The position numbers and the translations under genes are program-made. A stretch of 64,000 nt of DNA from Notospermus geniculatus (lineage: Eukaryota > Nemertea > Pilidiophora > Heteronemertea > Lineidae): positions 234,806 through 298,805 of the forward strand of contig NMRB01000682.1 of the NCBI GenBank assembly GCA_002633025.1. Reading direction: 5' to 3'. How positions within the stretch are numbered: position 1 is the first letter of the stretch; every line of letters begins with the position of its first letter. The notes beneath the pieces were generated by a model that saw nothing but the letters and a program-made list of their open reading frames with translations, was not told the DNA's origin and did no database searches. Positions 11,301-21,872 of this stretch are shown here, piece after piece.

Positions 11301-12938
11301 GAATGTGATGATGTTCCCGATCATTGACTATCCACTGTCCATTGCACATTCTGATGGTTCATTGCTAAAGACCGACAAGAGCAAGCTCCTTGGCAAGCTT
11401 GAGGCACTGCAGGATGGTTTCACAGAGACACCACTACCAACCATCAATGCCACTTTGATTGACGGTGGATTACTGATCCACTCGTTCCTGTCTGCAATAG
11501 GGCGCGTCACAACCTATGGAAACTTGGCCAGGTCCCTTTTGTCACATGTCTGCGGCTGTCTCGGGAATGAGGTCCATGTCTTGTTTGATACATACAAACC
11601 AATGTCCCTGAAGGTGAGCGAGAGGAATCTACGAGGAGCAGATGATCACCCATTTGTCATTGCTGGTCCTGAGCAAGCTCCTAGGCAAAACTGCCAGAAA
11701 CTTCTGGGTAATGGCATATTCAAGGACCAGCTGGCCAAGTTTCTGCTAAAGGAATGGCAGGAGGACCATTATGGAGGAATTCTAGGCAAGAAGACCCTCG
11801 TTGTGTCATATGGTGGAAAATGCGTCCGTGTTTCCTACGACAAAGATGTAAACAAAATGACTGTGGAACATCCTGTCATCCTACAAGGTATTCATGAGGA
11901 AGCTGATACACTCATCGCATTCCATGCATCTCACGTGACAGGCAATGTCATAGTCAGAGCATCTGACACTGATGTAATGGTAATTCTTGTGGGAATGCTT
12001 GGGAGGCAGTTGGCAGATCCACAGCAGCCAGCATCACCACACATCATCATGGACTGTGGGTCAGGGAATAGTCGGCGACACGTTGATGTTACTGGCATTG
12101 TTAATGCCTTGGAGGACAAGCAAAAGGGTCTTGCATCTGCGATGCCAGGACTCCATGCATTTACTGGCTGTGACTTTACTGCATCATTCTACAGGAAAGG
12201 CAAAGTGAAGCCACTCGAAATCCTTGAAAAAGACACCAAGGGGACATTCATCAAATTCTTCATAAAATTAGCATCGAGAGAAGAACCAGACCAAACTGCG
12301 GCAGAAGGATTCCTCTGTTCCTTGTATGGCATGAAAGGGATGACAGATATCAATGAGGCCAGGCAGGCGAAGTTGTGTCAGATGACTGGAAAAGTGGATG
12401 AGGTAATTAAGAGTATTCTTTTTAGGTATAGAAATTACTGTGGTTGTATTAGACGACGAATTCTGTTCTGTTAAGCAGTCCTATGCGGCTTTTACAGAAT
12501 GCTTCATGCACATCTTAAATGCTTTCTATGAATTCTCAACTGTCTTGAAAATCTCATTTATTTCAGGAGGCTCCAATGAATAATTTGAAGAAGGTTGACT
12601 GCGCTCTCCTACCACCATGTTCCAAGACTGTCCAAAACAAAGTGCATCGCGCGCATTTCGTCAGCATTGTTTGGGGCCATGCAGATTCAGCTCATCCTGA
12701 AAGTGGATTGGATCCATGTGACTATGGCTGGAAGATTAAGGATGGAATCTATGTTCCTGTCTGGTTCTCGGGACCTGCCGAACCAAATGACCTATTTGAG
12801 GATGAACTAGCAAGTCATGAGGTTGAGAATGACACTGATGATGATGATGATGATGGTGTTGCAGAGTATGAAGACGCTGATAACTCCGGATCTGAACTAG
12901 AATGGAGCGATGACTCTGAGAGTGAAGATGACTTGTAA
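7459..12938 (+). CDS. Transposon-encoded protein with two CCHC zinc modules and a C-terminal FEN/XPG-like nuclease domain (~1,608 aa)
   Basis: Four coding exons join in phase 0: 7459-7509, 7848-7916, 8068-12402 and 12567-12938, all at gt/ag sites. The long ORF's apparent start at 8170 is a TTG inside exon 3; the real ATG is at 7459. Layout: zinc module 1 has C64, C67, H120, C123; module 2 has C169, C172, H231, C234. A central conserved block reads AWDNYDVNMD around D520/D523. The nuclease-like region has D1172 (LIDGGLLIHSFL), D1214 (VLFDTYKP, followed by K and ER), E1318 and D1320 (HEEADT), D1340 and D1342 (ASDTDV) and D1409 (TGCDFT, then RKGK). Next come an LPPC (1500) and GWK (1539) segment and an acidic tail from about 1570. 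Order and spacing match the seven metal-binding acids of FEN1. The likely role is mobilising the surrounding element. The LPPC...GWK segment matches large repeated invertebrate protein families that I know only as uncharacterised. Family assignment is inference; the gene structure is solid. Confidence 0.85.
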
Positions 12939-13189
12939 ATTGTAATGTTCTGGAGGTTTTTGTGGGCTAGGCCTATAAAGTTTACCTAATAATGTCTGAT
13001 GAAACCTATAATTTTGCCAATATCTAGTGTCTAATCAGATTGCTTGTATACATTGTATGATGGGTTTTGCTGCATTGACCGTATCTTATATTTTGTTGAA
13101 GAGTCCACAACAAATCATGTATTTCACGTATGTTTGGTATGGTACAACTCTATGTTATCCAAGCAATGTTTTTTTCTTTCTGGTTCCTG
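12939..13189 (+). other. 3' untranslated region of the transposon gene
   Basis: Follows the stop codon at 12938. No perfect AATAAA is visible; the nearest AT-rich words are CCTATAAAG and CTAATAATG. The right arm's diverged subunits begin at its end. Confidence 0.4.
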
Positions 13190-14035
13190 GCTCGCCTCAT
13201 GCAGCGGGTGGAATGTTGCATTCATATTTTACTACATTGTACTTTCATTCATTACCTTTCATGTTTTATCTAAGATCAATTTTGCCAGAGCATAGTGTGG
13301 GGTCAACGTTTGGCGTGTCTGTCGGGCATTAGGCAGCGGGTAATTTGTCTGGTATTGACCATTCTGTGTTCTCTGAGATGTGTTGAAGTATATAAACTTT
13401 GTTTCAAGTGGTACCAATAATGTTTGGTCCAGCCAAAATTTTTAGGCCCTTTTTGGGTGTCTGGCGGGCCTAATGCAGCAGGTAGTATTTCTGGCAAGGG
13501 GCACTTTGTACCTTTTGGAATGTTACCTTTCACTTAAAAGTAGTTTCGTTCAGTACGTTTCATGTTTTATCTACATCAATTTTGCCAGAGCATAGGGTGG
13601 GGTCAACTTTTGGGGGTGTCTGTCGGGCATTAGGCAGCGGGTAATTTGTCTGGTATTGACCATTCTGTACTCTCTGAGATGTGTTGAAGTATATAAACTT
13701 TGTTTCAAGTGGTACCAATAATGTTTGATCCAGCCAAAATTTTTAGGCCCTTTTTGGGTGTCTGGCGGGCCTAATGCAGCAGCAATTATGTCTGTCACGA
13801 ACCATTTTGTACCCAGTGTGATGTGTAAATTACCGTGAAATACATTGTGTGTGGTACCTATCTATGTTTGATCGAGCTGATTTTTTTGCCTCTTTTGGGG
13901 GTTCCCAGGGGCCAAACGCAGCGGGGGGTCCCCGGCAGACGTCCAGTTCTTCATATGCCCTATCATCCTCTGCGTGATACTGCACTCCGCGATTGGTACC
14001 AAGTTCGTTTGACCAAACTGCTCTCAGCTGCTGGT
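13190..14035 (-). repeat. Right inverted arm of the large transposon
   Basis: Reverse complement of the left arm. The 301-bp units begin, on the minus strand, at 13782 and 13481, and a diverged one begins near 13210 (CCCGCTGCATGAGGCG). The outer 250 bp are nearly identical to the left arm, including the TCAAAC...GGTACCA words. Confidence 0.85.
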
Positions 14036-14036
14036 C

Positions 14037-14083
14037 TATTAGGCGTTGGTCCCTTGATGTGGCACCCAAACATGAGCCAGAAT
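14037..14083 (+). pseudogene. Host gene exon 3, right half (3b)
   Basis: Starts with the second CTA target copy and continues the frame of 4395-4427: LGVGPLMWHPNMSQN, ending at AAT followed by the splice donor GTATGT at 14084. Together the two halves make a 78-nt exon, 26 codons in phase 0 at both ends. The hydrophobic run across the junction supports a membrane helix disrupted by the insertion. Confidence 0.7.
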
Positions 14084-14315
14084 GTATGTAGCCTACGTAC
14101 AGTGTAGGTATGCAGATGGTCATAGCTACGTAGGCCTACATGTAGCTTTTTGATCCAGTGGTGGCAAGACGCCTCTCTTCGCCACTTGCTGCAAAAATCT
14201 GCATGAAACACACGTTTTTCGGTGACATCTGGGGGCATTTGCCCCTCCCCGTCTCCATGCCAGCTATGGCCATGAAGGTAATCTTGGGATCATTTTGTTT
14301 CAAATCTACTTCCAG

Positions 14316-14363
14316 AATTCCCCATCCGCACGAAACAGTGGTTTGGATCTGAGGGTTGTCAAG
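14316..14363 (+). CDS. Possible next exon of the host gene
   Basis: A 48-nt phase-0 open segment between a good acceptor (CTACTTCCAG) and a strong donor (GTAAGC). It encodes NSPSARNSGLDLRVVK. It fits the phase of exon 3b, but the peptide has no recognised content, and a minus-strand frame is also open here. Confidence 0.25.
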
Positions 14364-14399
14364 GTAAGCCATTCAGTGTTTTTTTACCAACCATTATAA

Positions 14400-15028
14400 G
14401 TATCGAACACTGTGTCCTGTACATCCTACGTACAGTGTGTACGACTAATGGGTGATGACTACACGTATAATGGACAATTAAAACCCATAATAACCGGAGT
14501 ACCTTTCACTACCGACCTTCACCAGGCAATAATGCAAACACATCGTCATTAAAATTCTTATCCTAAAGTTTAACAGAAAGCAGTTTAATGGTACTTGTTG
14601 TCTAATGTGGTTAGATAGAGCGTTCCTCAGTATAAATGGGATGAGTGGATTCCATTATCAGCGTGTGACGTGTCACTGTTGGCTTGATCAAATATAAATA
14701 AAGTCAATGAGTCTCATCGGCCAGGTACATCGTACATGCTGTTAAGATGTACATTACGTTCCAGTGCATCGGTTTTGCTTTAATGTGCATTGTTGATGTT
14801 TATGTACGCATTAGCCTTGTTTTCTCGGATCGACGTATCGGCGATGCATTCCAGCGGATTCGATCGTACGACACGAGGCTCTGATGATACTGTAGCTTAA
14901 TCTGTGCTGGTAAAATAGCACATGGACGCGTACATCTTGTATGCATCACACAGGTTTAAAAGGAATTATTGAAAATGTCAATTTTTTTGATATTTTCCGC
15001 TACACATGTACAGAGTACAGAGTACATG
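14400..15028. other. Gene-free stretch
   Basis: No convincing exon, RNA gene or repeat recognised; may be an intron of the interrupted host gene. Confidence 0.35.
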
Positions 15029-15030
15029 TA

Positions 15031-15278
15031 AGGGAGTAAGAAATAAAAGTGGGAAATAAGAAGTGGGAATTTTAGAATTTTGCGCGAATTTTTCAATTTC
15101 TCAAATTGGGAGGAAATGTTTTCCCATTTTGAGAAATGACTTGACATTTTGTCTAGATTTTTCGCGAGATATTTTTCAAAATGGGAACAAAGTTTCTCCC
15201 AATTTGAAAAATTGCAAAATTCGCGCAAAATTCCAAAACTTCCCACTTCTTATTTTCCACTTTTATTTCTTATTCCCT
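15031..15278. mobile_element. MITE, family A (AGGGAGTAAG ends), copy 1
   Basis: A nearly palindromic 248-bp element. Its ends AGGGAGTAAG and CTTATTCCCT are flanked by TA on both sides, and long arms (GTGGGAAATAAGAAG, TTTTGCGCGAATTTTT) repeat in inverse orientation. Two further copies lie at 54221 and 54960. It is too short to code for anything and could fold into one long hairpin. Confidence 0.8.
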
Positions 15279-16077
15279 TATGTGTATAATCTGTTAAAAG
15301 GAATCCGAGTTACAATAGTCTGCTTAGCTATATTGTAAGGTGGAGTGATGGGGACACTAGAAAACGTCACACCGGTCGCCAACTCTTCCAGCCCAGAAAA
15401 TATATTTTTTAGCTACACACATGTAAAAAAAATACAGGCCACGTCAGCGCCATCCACTGAGTCATTATCAGCCAATATGTTCTTCTTCCTTGTCAATCAA
15501 TCTGTGTCTGTATCATTTCGACCAGTGCAGGTTCGAAATCTGGTTGTGGGTGGCAAGACTGTCTGTCATGATGGTAAATTTCGGGGAAAAATACAGTACC
15601 AATCGAAACGTTGGCTTCGCGGCAAAAAATCTTTCTCATTAGTTTCAAACCTTTTCTATTATCACTTCATTGCACCTACAGCTTATCGCAATGTACATGT
15701 AGGCTATTTAAACAGGAACAGGCAAAAAATCAACAGCACTGGCTCCAGTGCCTTGAGAGTGGAGAAGATTCACTGGAAATGAGAAGGATTTGGGATGGTG
15801 TATACCCAAAACGTTTCACTTGTACATATACTGTACATTGTCGTATTCGTGCACACCCAACACTGAGGTTTAATGCTAAACTCACTCTTACAGCGACGAA
15901 GACATTAAGATAATGGCTACGTACAAATGTATGCACATCTTTAGTTCTAAATTGTCTGTCAACACAAGATGGGCACTAATGCATATTTAACGAGTTGCGT
16001 CATCTTTTCTCCGTTGTGTAAACTTGTTCAACCTGTTGACATGGCCGCGAACCCGCCGTAGAACGTACGAGTCGAAT
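15279..16077. other. Gene-free stretch
   Basis: An open frame of about 145 codons at 15345-15782 shows no domain, biased composition or splice context, so it is not called. Nothing else recognised. Confidence 0.35.
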
Positions 16078-16892
16078 ACCAAGCAAGAACGTCTAAAAGA
16101 TGCAGATATACTACAAATAGTTGGTCATCAATTATTGGAACCAGATGATGCATATTCCGGAAAAGTCTTCAAATACCAGCAGAACACTGGAAACATATCT
16201 TGTATTTTAATTAAATCCACCCCGCCATTTTGTTGTCCACTGATGCTCAAACTGTTGGCAAACACACTTCAGCACAGAACACACTGCACAGAACTCTGCA
16301 CACGTCAAGTACATGGGGGGGGGGTATAAACAAAAGTGTTGGCGAGAATAGAACACTGGCTAGAGCCACCAATAGTTGACAGAAGTATCAAATTACTTTA
16401 TCAGGTAGACTTGGCAAATGACACACGACACAGAAATATTGGTAGGCTGATGGTTCCAATTAAAAGTGTTGGCAAAGTTTGTAGTGTTTCCAGCTATAGT
16501 CACCAACAGTTGGCAGTAGTATCAAATTACTTTGTCAGGCAGACTTGGCAAATGGCACACACTACTCAGAAATATTGAGAGGTTGATTGTTCCAATTAAA
16601 AGCGTTTGGCAAAGTTTGTAGTGTGTTTCCAGCTTCAAGCTTACTTGACGTGTGCAACCACTTACATGTACGGCAGGGATCTGTGCAGTGTGTGCTGTGC
16701 TAAACTGTGTTTGCCATTAGTTTCGGCATCAGTGGACAACAAAATGGCGGGGTGGATTTAATTATAGCAAGATATGGTTTCAGTCTGTTGATATTTAAAA
16801 ACTTGGCCAAATATGCATCATCTATTTCCAATAATTGGTAACCAACTATTTGTAGTGTCTCTCCAGCTCAATGCTTCTCAAACAATTCCACA
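16078..16892. mobile_element. Inverted-repeat element with an internal tandem dimer
   Basis: The left arm (about 16078-16310) reappears inverted at about 16640-16892; shared words include ACTACAAATAGTTGG and CACCCCGCCATTTTG. Between the arms lies a direct dimer of about 134 bp (AGTATCAAATTACTTT at 16384 and 16518). No coding capacity. Looks like a non-autonomous foldback-type element. Confidence 0.7.
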
Positions 16893-17830
16893 AATCCTCG
16901 ATATAAAAAAATCACAATTTCGTTTGCATAATTGTTAATTAATGAGATCGAATTAGAACGGTATCAAATCGAATCAGAATCGAATAAAATCCAAGAAAAA
17001 CATGTGCACTTAAAAGAAATCGATTCCTGTGCCAAAGATAGTTCAAGGTAATCATTGTTTACCAATAAAACGGATTAGTAACGCAGTCATTATTGACGTG
17101 AAAAACGGACCATTCACTGCTTAGAATGAACATCGTCGATTTTGAAATAAACACGCATTCATTGATCGAGGTGAGTGGCGTTCGGGTGACGAAAAGGAGA
17201 TGTCTTCCTCTCTATTTTCTATTGCAACAACCCATTGCCATTCCTCAAATTCGGATGCGAAAAACTGCACTCTCTATGGTTGCGGTATGTCGTTCTTAGA
17301 AGTCGATTTGCCTTCAGAAAGCAGACACTACTCAAGAAGCTCTTGTACTTGAGGAAGGGGGTCAAGAGAATCGTTACGAGAGGGTTGCCAGGGACTATTT
17401 TGTCGTGAGTGAGAGGGTGAGATAGAGAGGGCAACTGGTCCGTCTTCAATGAAACCTACTGCTGGAAGGCCCGCAAGCACCAAAATTCTCATCGGTAACA
17501 CACAGAGACCTTGCGTTGCCGGAGTCCAGCTTCTCTTGTTGGTGATGGTCGGCATTGCTGACCACAGAGCAGGCTGTTGATGTCTTCGAATCGAAGTCCT
17601 GACACTGACACCTTTGATATGATAATGTTGGAGGAGCTAACCACAATGGCAAGCCATGTCCCTGCAATTTGTGAATGTTGAATATTAAAGGTCTGCTGTT
17701 GGACAAATTTGTCAGCAACTAAGACAACTCCGATGATGATCAGATAAACTTTTCAATCAATGAAAAAGACGATCGGCAATTCAAATAAAAACTGGATTTA
17801 TCGAAATGCCTAGTCACTTCTCCTTTCCAA
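16893..17830. other. Gene-free stretch
   Basis: Several overlapping minus-strand frames at 17219-17718 without recognised domains. They could hide an exon, but nothing supports one. Confidence 0.35.
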
Positions 17831-17958
17831 TTTCATAGCAACTAGTACCGAAATACAAGGATCCATGTTGTGCTGTTGCCAAATTCCAGATGGTGCCCCA
17901 AGACTCTTCAATTTAGGCCTAATTTCATTACTTTGGCAATATGATACTTATAATACGT

Positions 17959-18253
17959 TTAAATCATCTGGACCCCGATGGGAGGACCCTTGGTTGTCAG
18001 GCAGACCTTGGTATTGTTGGTGAAGTCTGGCTATTGAAATGTGTTTTATTGACAGGGCACTTCCAGCCAATCCCATGCCTATGTCTGTGTTCAATTTCGA
18101 ATCAAGGCCTAGTTGCAGGCTCTATTTCGAACCAAGGTTCAGCTGGTTAGAAAACAATGTGTGTTGGACCGTTTAGAGTAAACCCTAAATTCATTGTTGT
18201 CCGGTTACTAGGGGTTTCACTTACATACGCCCATCGAGGTCCAGATGATTTAA
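17959..18253. mobile_element. TTAA-flanked TIR element, copy 1
   Basis: Bounded by TTAA (17959-17962 and 18250-18253), with terminal inverted repeats ATCATCTGGACCCC and its near-complement; the inverted repeat extends to about 22 bp. TTAA targets are typical of piggyBac and Kolobok; no transposase is present. Confidence 0.65.
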
Positions 18254-18381
18254 ATTTCATAGCAACTAGTACCGAAATACAAGGATCCATGTTGTGCTGT
18301 TGCCAAATTCCAGATGGTGCCCCAAGACTCTTCAATTTAGGCCTAATTTCATTACTTTGGCAATATGACACTTATAATACG

Positions 18382-18676
18382 TTTAAATCATCTGGACCCC
18401 GATGGGAGGACCCTTGGTTGTCAGGCAGACCTTGGTATTGTTGGTGAAGTCTGGCTATTGAAATGTGTTTTATTGACAGGGCACTTCCAGCCAATCACAT
18501 GCCTATGTCTGTGTTCAATTTCGAATCAAGGCCTAGTTGCAGGCTCTATTTCGAACCAAGGTTCAGCTGGTTAGAAAACAATGTGTTGGACCGTTTAGAG
18601 TAAACCCTAAATTCATTGTTGTCCGGTTACTAGGGGTTTCACTTACATACGCCCATCGAGGTCCAGATGATTTAAA
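18382..18676. mobile_element. TTAA-flanked TIR element, copy 2
   Basis: Same element as at 17959, in the second unit of the 424-bp duplication, with the same TTTAAATCATCTGG end and inverse end at 18676. Confidence 0.65.
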
Positions 18677-19470
18677 CGTACTTTAGTATCACCAGTATCA
18701 TATTAATCTAAGAATTTTTTCTGAAATTCATACTGTATAGTGTCGCTGATCACTCAGACAGGTCATCTATGTGGAGTATCTGACTTCAATATCAACGGCA
18801 TACACTATTTGAGTTCAAAGGAGCTTTCAGCCACCGATAACGTCGATCCTTGTAGGAAACAAACAATGCCTGCAAACGCCAATATCGCAGAACGGATAAA
18901 AGCAAATGTCGGAGACGGCAAGAGTTTCGATGATTGATGCTAAAAATACTTTGTAAACATTCCTGCTGTTAATTTTTAAAGCATTCGAGCTCGGGGCATC
19001 GTGATTGTTAACGTTTTATCACAAAAAGGAATTGTTCCAACAACTGTAATGCAGGGAGGAATTAAGTGCAGACATTAAGCTCCTGACAAAAGTTTGATTG
19101 ATTTCATCGTGATTGTCAATTTAGTAAAGATTGACGTTACGCCCTCTGGCATGATTTGGTCTACAGGCTAGGCTGTAACAATATGGATGCAAGACCAATA
19201 GGGTAAAAGATGAAGCTGATTATAGTAGGTATCAGGCCTTTTTGTATCCTACATTTCGGCCTAGATTAAGCTGTTATTATTTTTTTTGAAAAGTCAGCAG
19301 ATTTTATAGTCTGACGTCTAGGCCAAGGCCTGTTCCAGTTCGGTTCTCACGTGACAAGAATGACATTGACCACAAAATCTGTAAAGTGGGGGTCTCTCAG
19401 AAGTATTGTCTACTTGACTATATCAGCGGGATCAAATATATATTTTTGGTGGGATTTATTTTGCTACAAA
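18677..19470. other. Gene-free stretch
   Basis: No exon or repeat recognised. Confidence 0.3.
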
Positions 19471-19474
19471 ATGC

Positions 19475-19790
19475 CAAAAGAGGCATTTCTCCTGAGATTT
19501 GAAAATGGGAAAGTTGCAGATGTTGGTCACTCGGGCAAGTTGAATATAATAAAGAAAGAAAATTTGAAATTCGGAATTTTTTCAAAAATTGTGAAAAAAG
19601 TGATTTTATAATATGTCGTTTGTCGCTTAATTCATTAAAATTGATTTTTGGCAAAACACCATGGTTCTGTGCCCAGCATGTTGCTACAGATTGGGTGCAA
19701 ATAGCATTACTGTAGCTCCAGCGGTTTTTGATATATTTAGGAAAACTTTGGTGGCCTTTTACTTTCCTACAAGTGTTTACATATTTCTAT
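19475..19790 (+). repeat. Dispersed repeat, family D, copy 1
   Basis: About 300 bp homologous to 40670-40985. Shared words include AAGTTGCAGATGTTGG, CGGGCAAGTTGAATAT and TTTACTTTCCTACAAG. Copies differ by substitutions and small indels, so this is an old insertion. Class unknown. Confidence 0.75.
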
Positions 19791-20915
19791 ATAGGGATAT
19801 TATTAGAATGACTTGTCAGTTTGTTTTTTCCCAATTTGCCCGTCGAACAGCTTTGGAATATATTGCCAAAGGCTGAATAGAAAAACTTTTTGCGATCTAA
19901 ACGTAACAACAACTCCAAATCACCCGGGGGGCCTGGTACGTACATGTACGTGTGTACATACACTTGATGTTCCGTTGAGTATTTGTGTAGCTTTGAAAAA
20001 GATGACAAACATCCAAAAATAATATATTTTAATACAACTTATTTCCTCTCGGTAAATCAGGAGCAGCTGTTTCTGTCATCAAATGTATATATCATCGCAT
20101 TAAAAAACTGTGTTTACATGTGCAGAGAGTTTTGCTTACTTTGAGAGAATATGTCGTCGTCATTTTCCTTATTATTAGAACTAAAATACTTAAGAAAATC
20201 GATGAAATCATCAGAGGTTCTAGTCTCTGGGACGCACCTTCCAGTAAATGCTGTTATTTTCTGCCGTTACAACTTAAAACGTCCCTATCATCGTCCTCGT
20301 AGTTACCTGTAATTACATATCTTCTCTTTCAATGATAAGGAAATTGCCTAGAGGCGTCACCCAAGATTTCTCATCCAATTACTGAAAATGCTGAAACGGT
20401 TTGGAGGTCTTTTAACCTGATGTAGAGCACAGTGAACACATCTTTATGTTTCATTACATTCTTCCTAATTACAGCCTACAGTAGACCGTCGACCCTTTGT
20501 AATTACACTATTACCAATTACATGACATTAAGACTTCTTCTCTGGAATAATGATGTCAGACTACACAGAATTTTCCTCAGATTTGATTTACCACTAACAT
20601 AAAATTACACGAATTTTAATAAGAAATGATAAGAATTAGCAGAATTTCACCTGAAACACATACCGCAAATATTAAACTATCAGAATTTCATTCAGACATA
20701 TTATCACCACCAGATTTGTAATTAGAACTATATCAGGCCTACCATTTACTCTTACGGTACATGTAATTCTCTGTGGGTTACTCATTTACCCTCATAGAAT
20801 TTGAAGATATTTCGGGGCAGCCTTTGATAAATGGTATTAGTTATGAGTACTCACTCTGATCATTCAGGATAATCACTTGATTTGGTGAAAATTTATGTGG
20901 TTCTAAGCGCTCGCT
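19791..20915. other. Gene-free stretch
   Basis: AT-rich sequence with many TTAC/GTAA words and no supported gene. Confidence 0.3.
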
Positions 20916-20919
20916 CCCT

Positions 20920-21430
20920 AGGTTACTATAGAAAGTCAGGAATATAATGGTCACTGCTGTTTCGTAGTCGAATCTGATGGTTATTTTTTTCTTCAGACAG
21001 TCAAGAATACAATCGTCTCTCGTGTTTCGTAGTCGAATTTTGATGCTTTGTTTTTACTATAGAAAATCAGGAATAATAATCGTCTCCCCTGTTTCGTAGT
21101 CGAATTTGAATGCTTTGTTTTTACTCTAGAAAGTCAGGAATGTAATCGTCTCTGCTGTTTCTTAGTCGAATTTTGATGCTTTGTTTTTACTATAGAAAGT
21201 CAGGAATATAATCGTCTCCCCTGTTTCGTAGTCGAATTTGAATGCTTTGTTTTTACTCTAGAAAGTCAGGAATGTAATCGTCTCTGCAGTTTCGTAGTCG
21301 AATTTTGATGCTTTGTTTTTACTATAGAAAATCAGGAATACAATCGTCTCTGCTGTTTCGTAGTCGAATTTTGATGCCTTTTTTTACTATAGGAAGTCAG
21401 GAATATAATCTTGTCTCTGCTGTTTCATAG
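20920..21430 (+). repeat. Minisatellite, about 65 bp x 8
   Basis: Units carry CTATAGAAAGTCAGGA, then AATCGTCTC, then GTTTCGTAGTCGAATT and GATGCTTTGTTTTTA. The GTCAGGAAT word recurs at about 65-bp intervals from 20935 to 21398. Divergence is greatest in the first and last units. No unique spacers, so it is not a CRISPR-like array. Confidence 0.9.
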
Positions 21431-21692
21431 CGTTCATCGCGTTAAATGACTGTATGGTATCCATTTGCATAACGTAATATCATCTTTGCGGTGAGTGCTT
21501 CTGCTACAATTCTCGTAGAATAACAATATTTGACATCAATAACGTATTGCTGGTGCAATAACGCTTGAACACCAGCAGTTGTACGGGAACAACATCAGCG
21601 TTCACACTGGTACTGATGCAGACGATTGTCTGAATCTATTGACCGGAAGTGATTTGCTGACGCATGCGTAATTCACGACAAGTGTGATAACT

Positions 21693-21872
21693 CCAACCTC
21701 GTCCCCGAGGCTTAACTTCTGTGATGTTAAGCCCTGGATACACAATTCAAATTTTGCCTCCTGATTGGTCGGTGCCATGAACCAATCTAGAAGTCGTCAA
21801 CATGCCGCAGGATTGGTGAAATTCGTGAGATTGTGAGGTTGACGAAGGGGAAGATCCTGGGAACGAGGTTGG
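21693..21872. mobile_element. Short TIR element (CCAACCTCGT ends)
   Basis: Starts CCAACCTCGTCCCC and ends GGGAACGAGGTTGG about 180 bp later. An internal small hairpin GAGGCTTAAC...GTTAAGCC follows the left end. No coding capacity; inverted ends are only about 14 bp. Confidence 0.5.

Larger units (their letters stand above)
4428..14035 (+). mobile_element. Large DNA transposon with long inverted arms encoding a FEN/XPG-like nuclease protein (Academ-like)
   Basis: The ends match as inverted repeats: CAGCAGCTGAGAGCAG at 4431 and its complement ending at 14033. About 97% identity continues for the outer 250 bp, and homology extends over about 850-930 bp. The flanks are CTA before 4428 and CTA at 14036-14038, a 3-bp target duplication (one base of boundary ambiguity). 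Removing the element and one CTA restores the host reading frame, which fixes the boundaries independently. The only sizeable gene is the spliced ORF 7459-12938. No DDE transposase signature of a familiar superfamily was recognised, but the protein carries a complete FEN/XPG-type acidic residue set. Academ elements, as I remember them, have 3-4 bp target duplications, and one branch encodes an XPG nuclease, so that is the best placement. The 9,608-bp length includes a 1,028-bp repeat that is probably an assembly artefact. Confidence 0.85.
17831..18676 (+). repeat. 424-bp tandem duplication containing a TIR element
   Basis: Two copies (17831-18254 and 18255-18676) nearly identical along their length. 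Spacing, measured at ACTAGTACCGAAATAC (17841 and 18265), is 424 bp. The two tail-to-head units contain one TIR element each. Confidence 0.85.

Noticed and set aside
8170-12474. Reading the transposon gene as a single 1,434-codon ORF starting at 8170
   Set aside because: The codon at 8170 is TTG inside an exon. The frame is open back to a splice acceptor at 8067 and the donor at 12403 joins in phase to the last exon, so the spliced model is better.
14136-14372. Minus-strand 78-codon frame beginning MAYLDNPQIQ
   Set aside because: Overlaps the possible plus-strand exon, has no domain and no splice evidence; undecidable without transcripts.
20920-21430. CRISPR-like array
   Set aside because: Units are contiguous and homologous throughout, with no unique spacers, and the DNA is animal nuclear.
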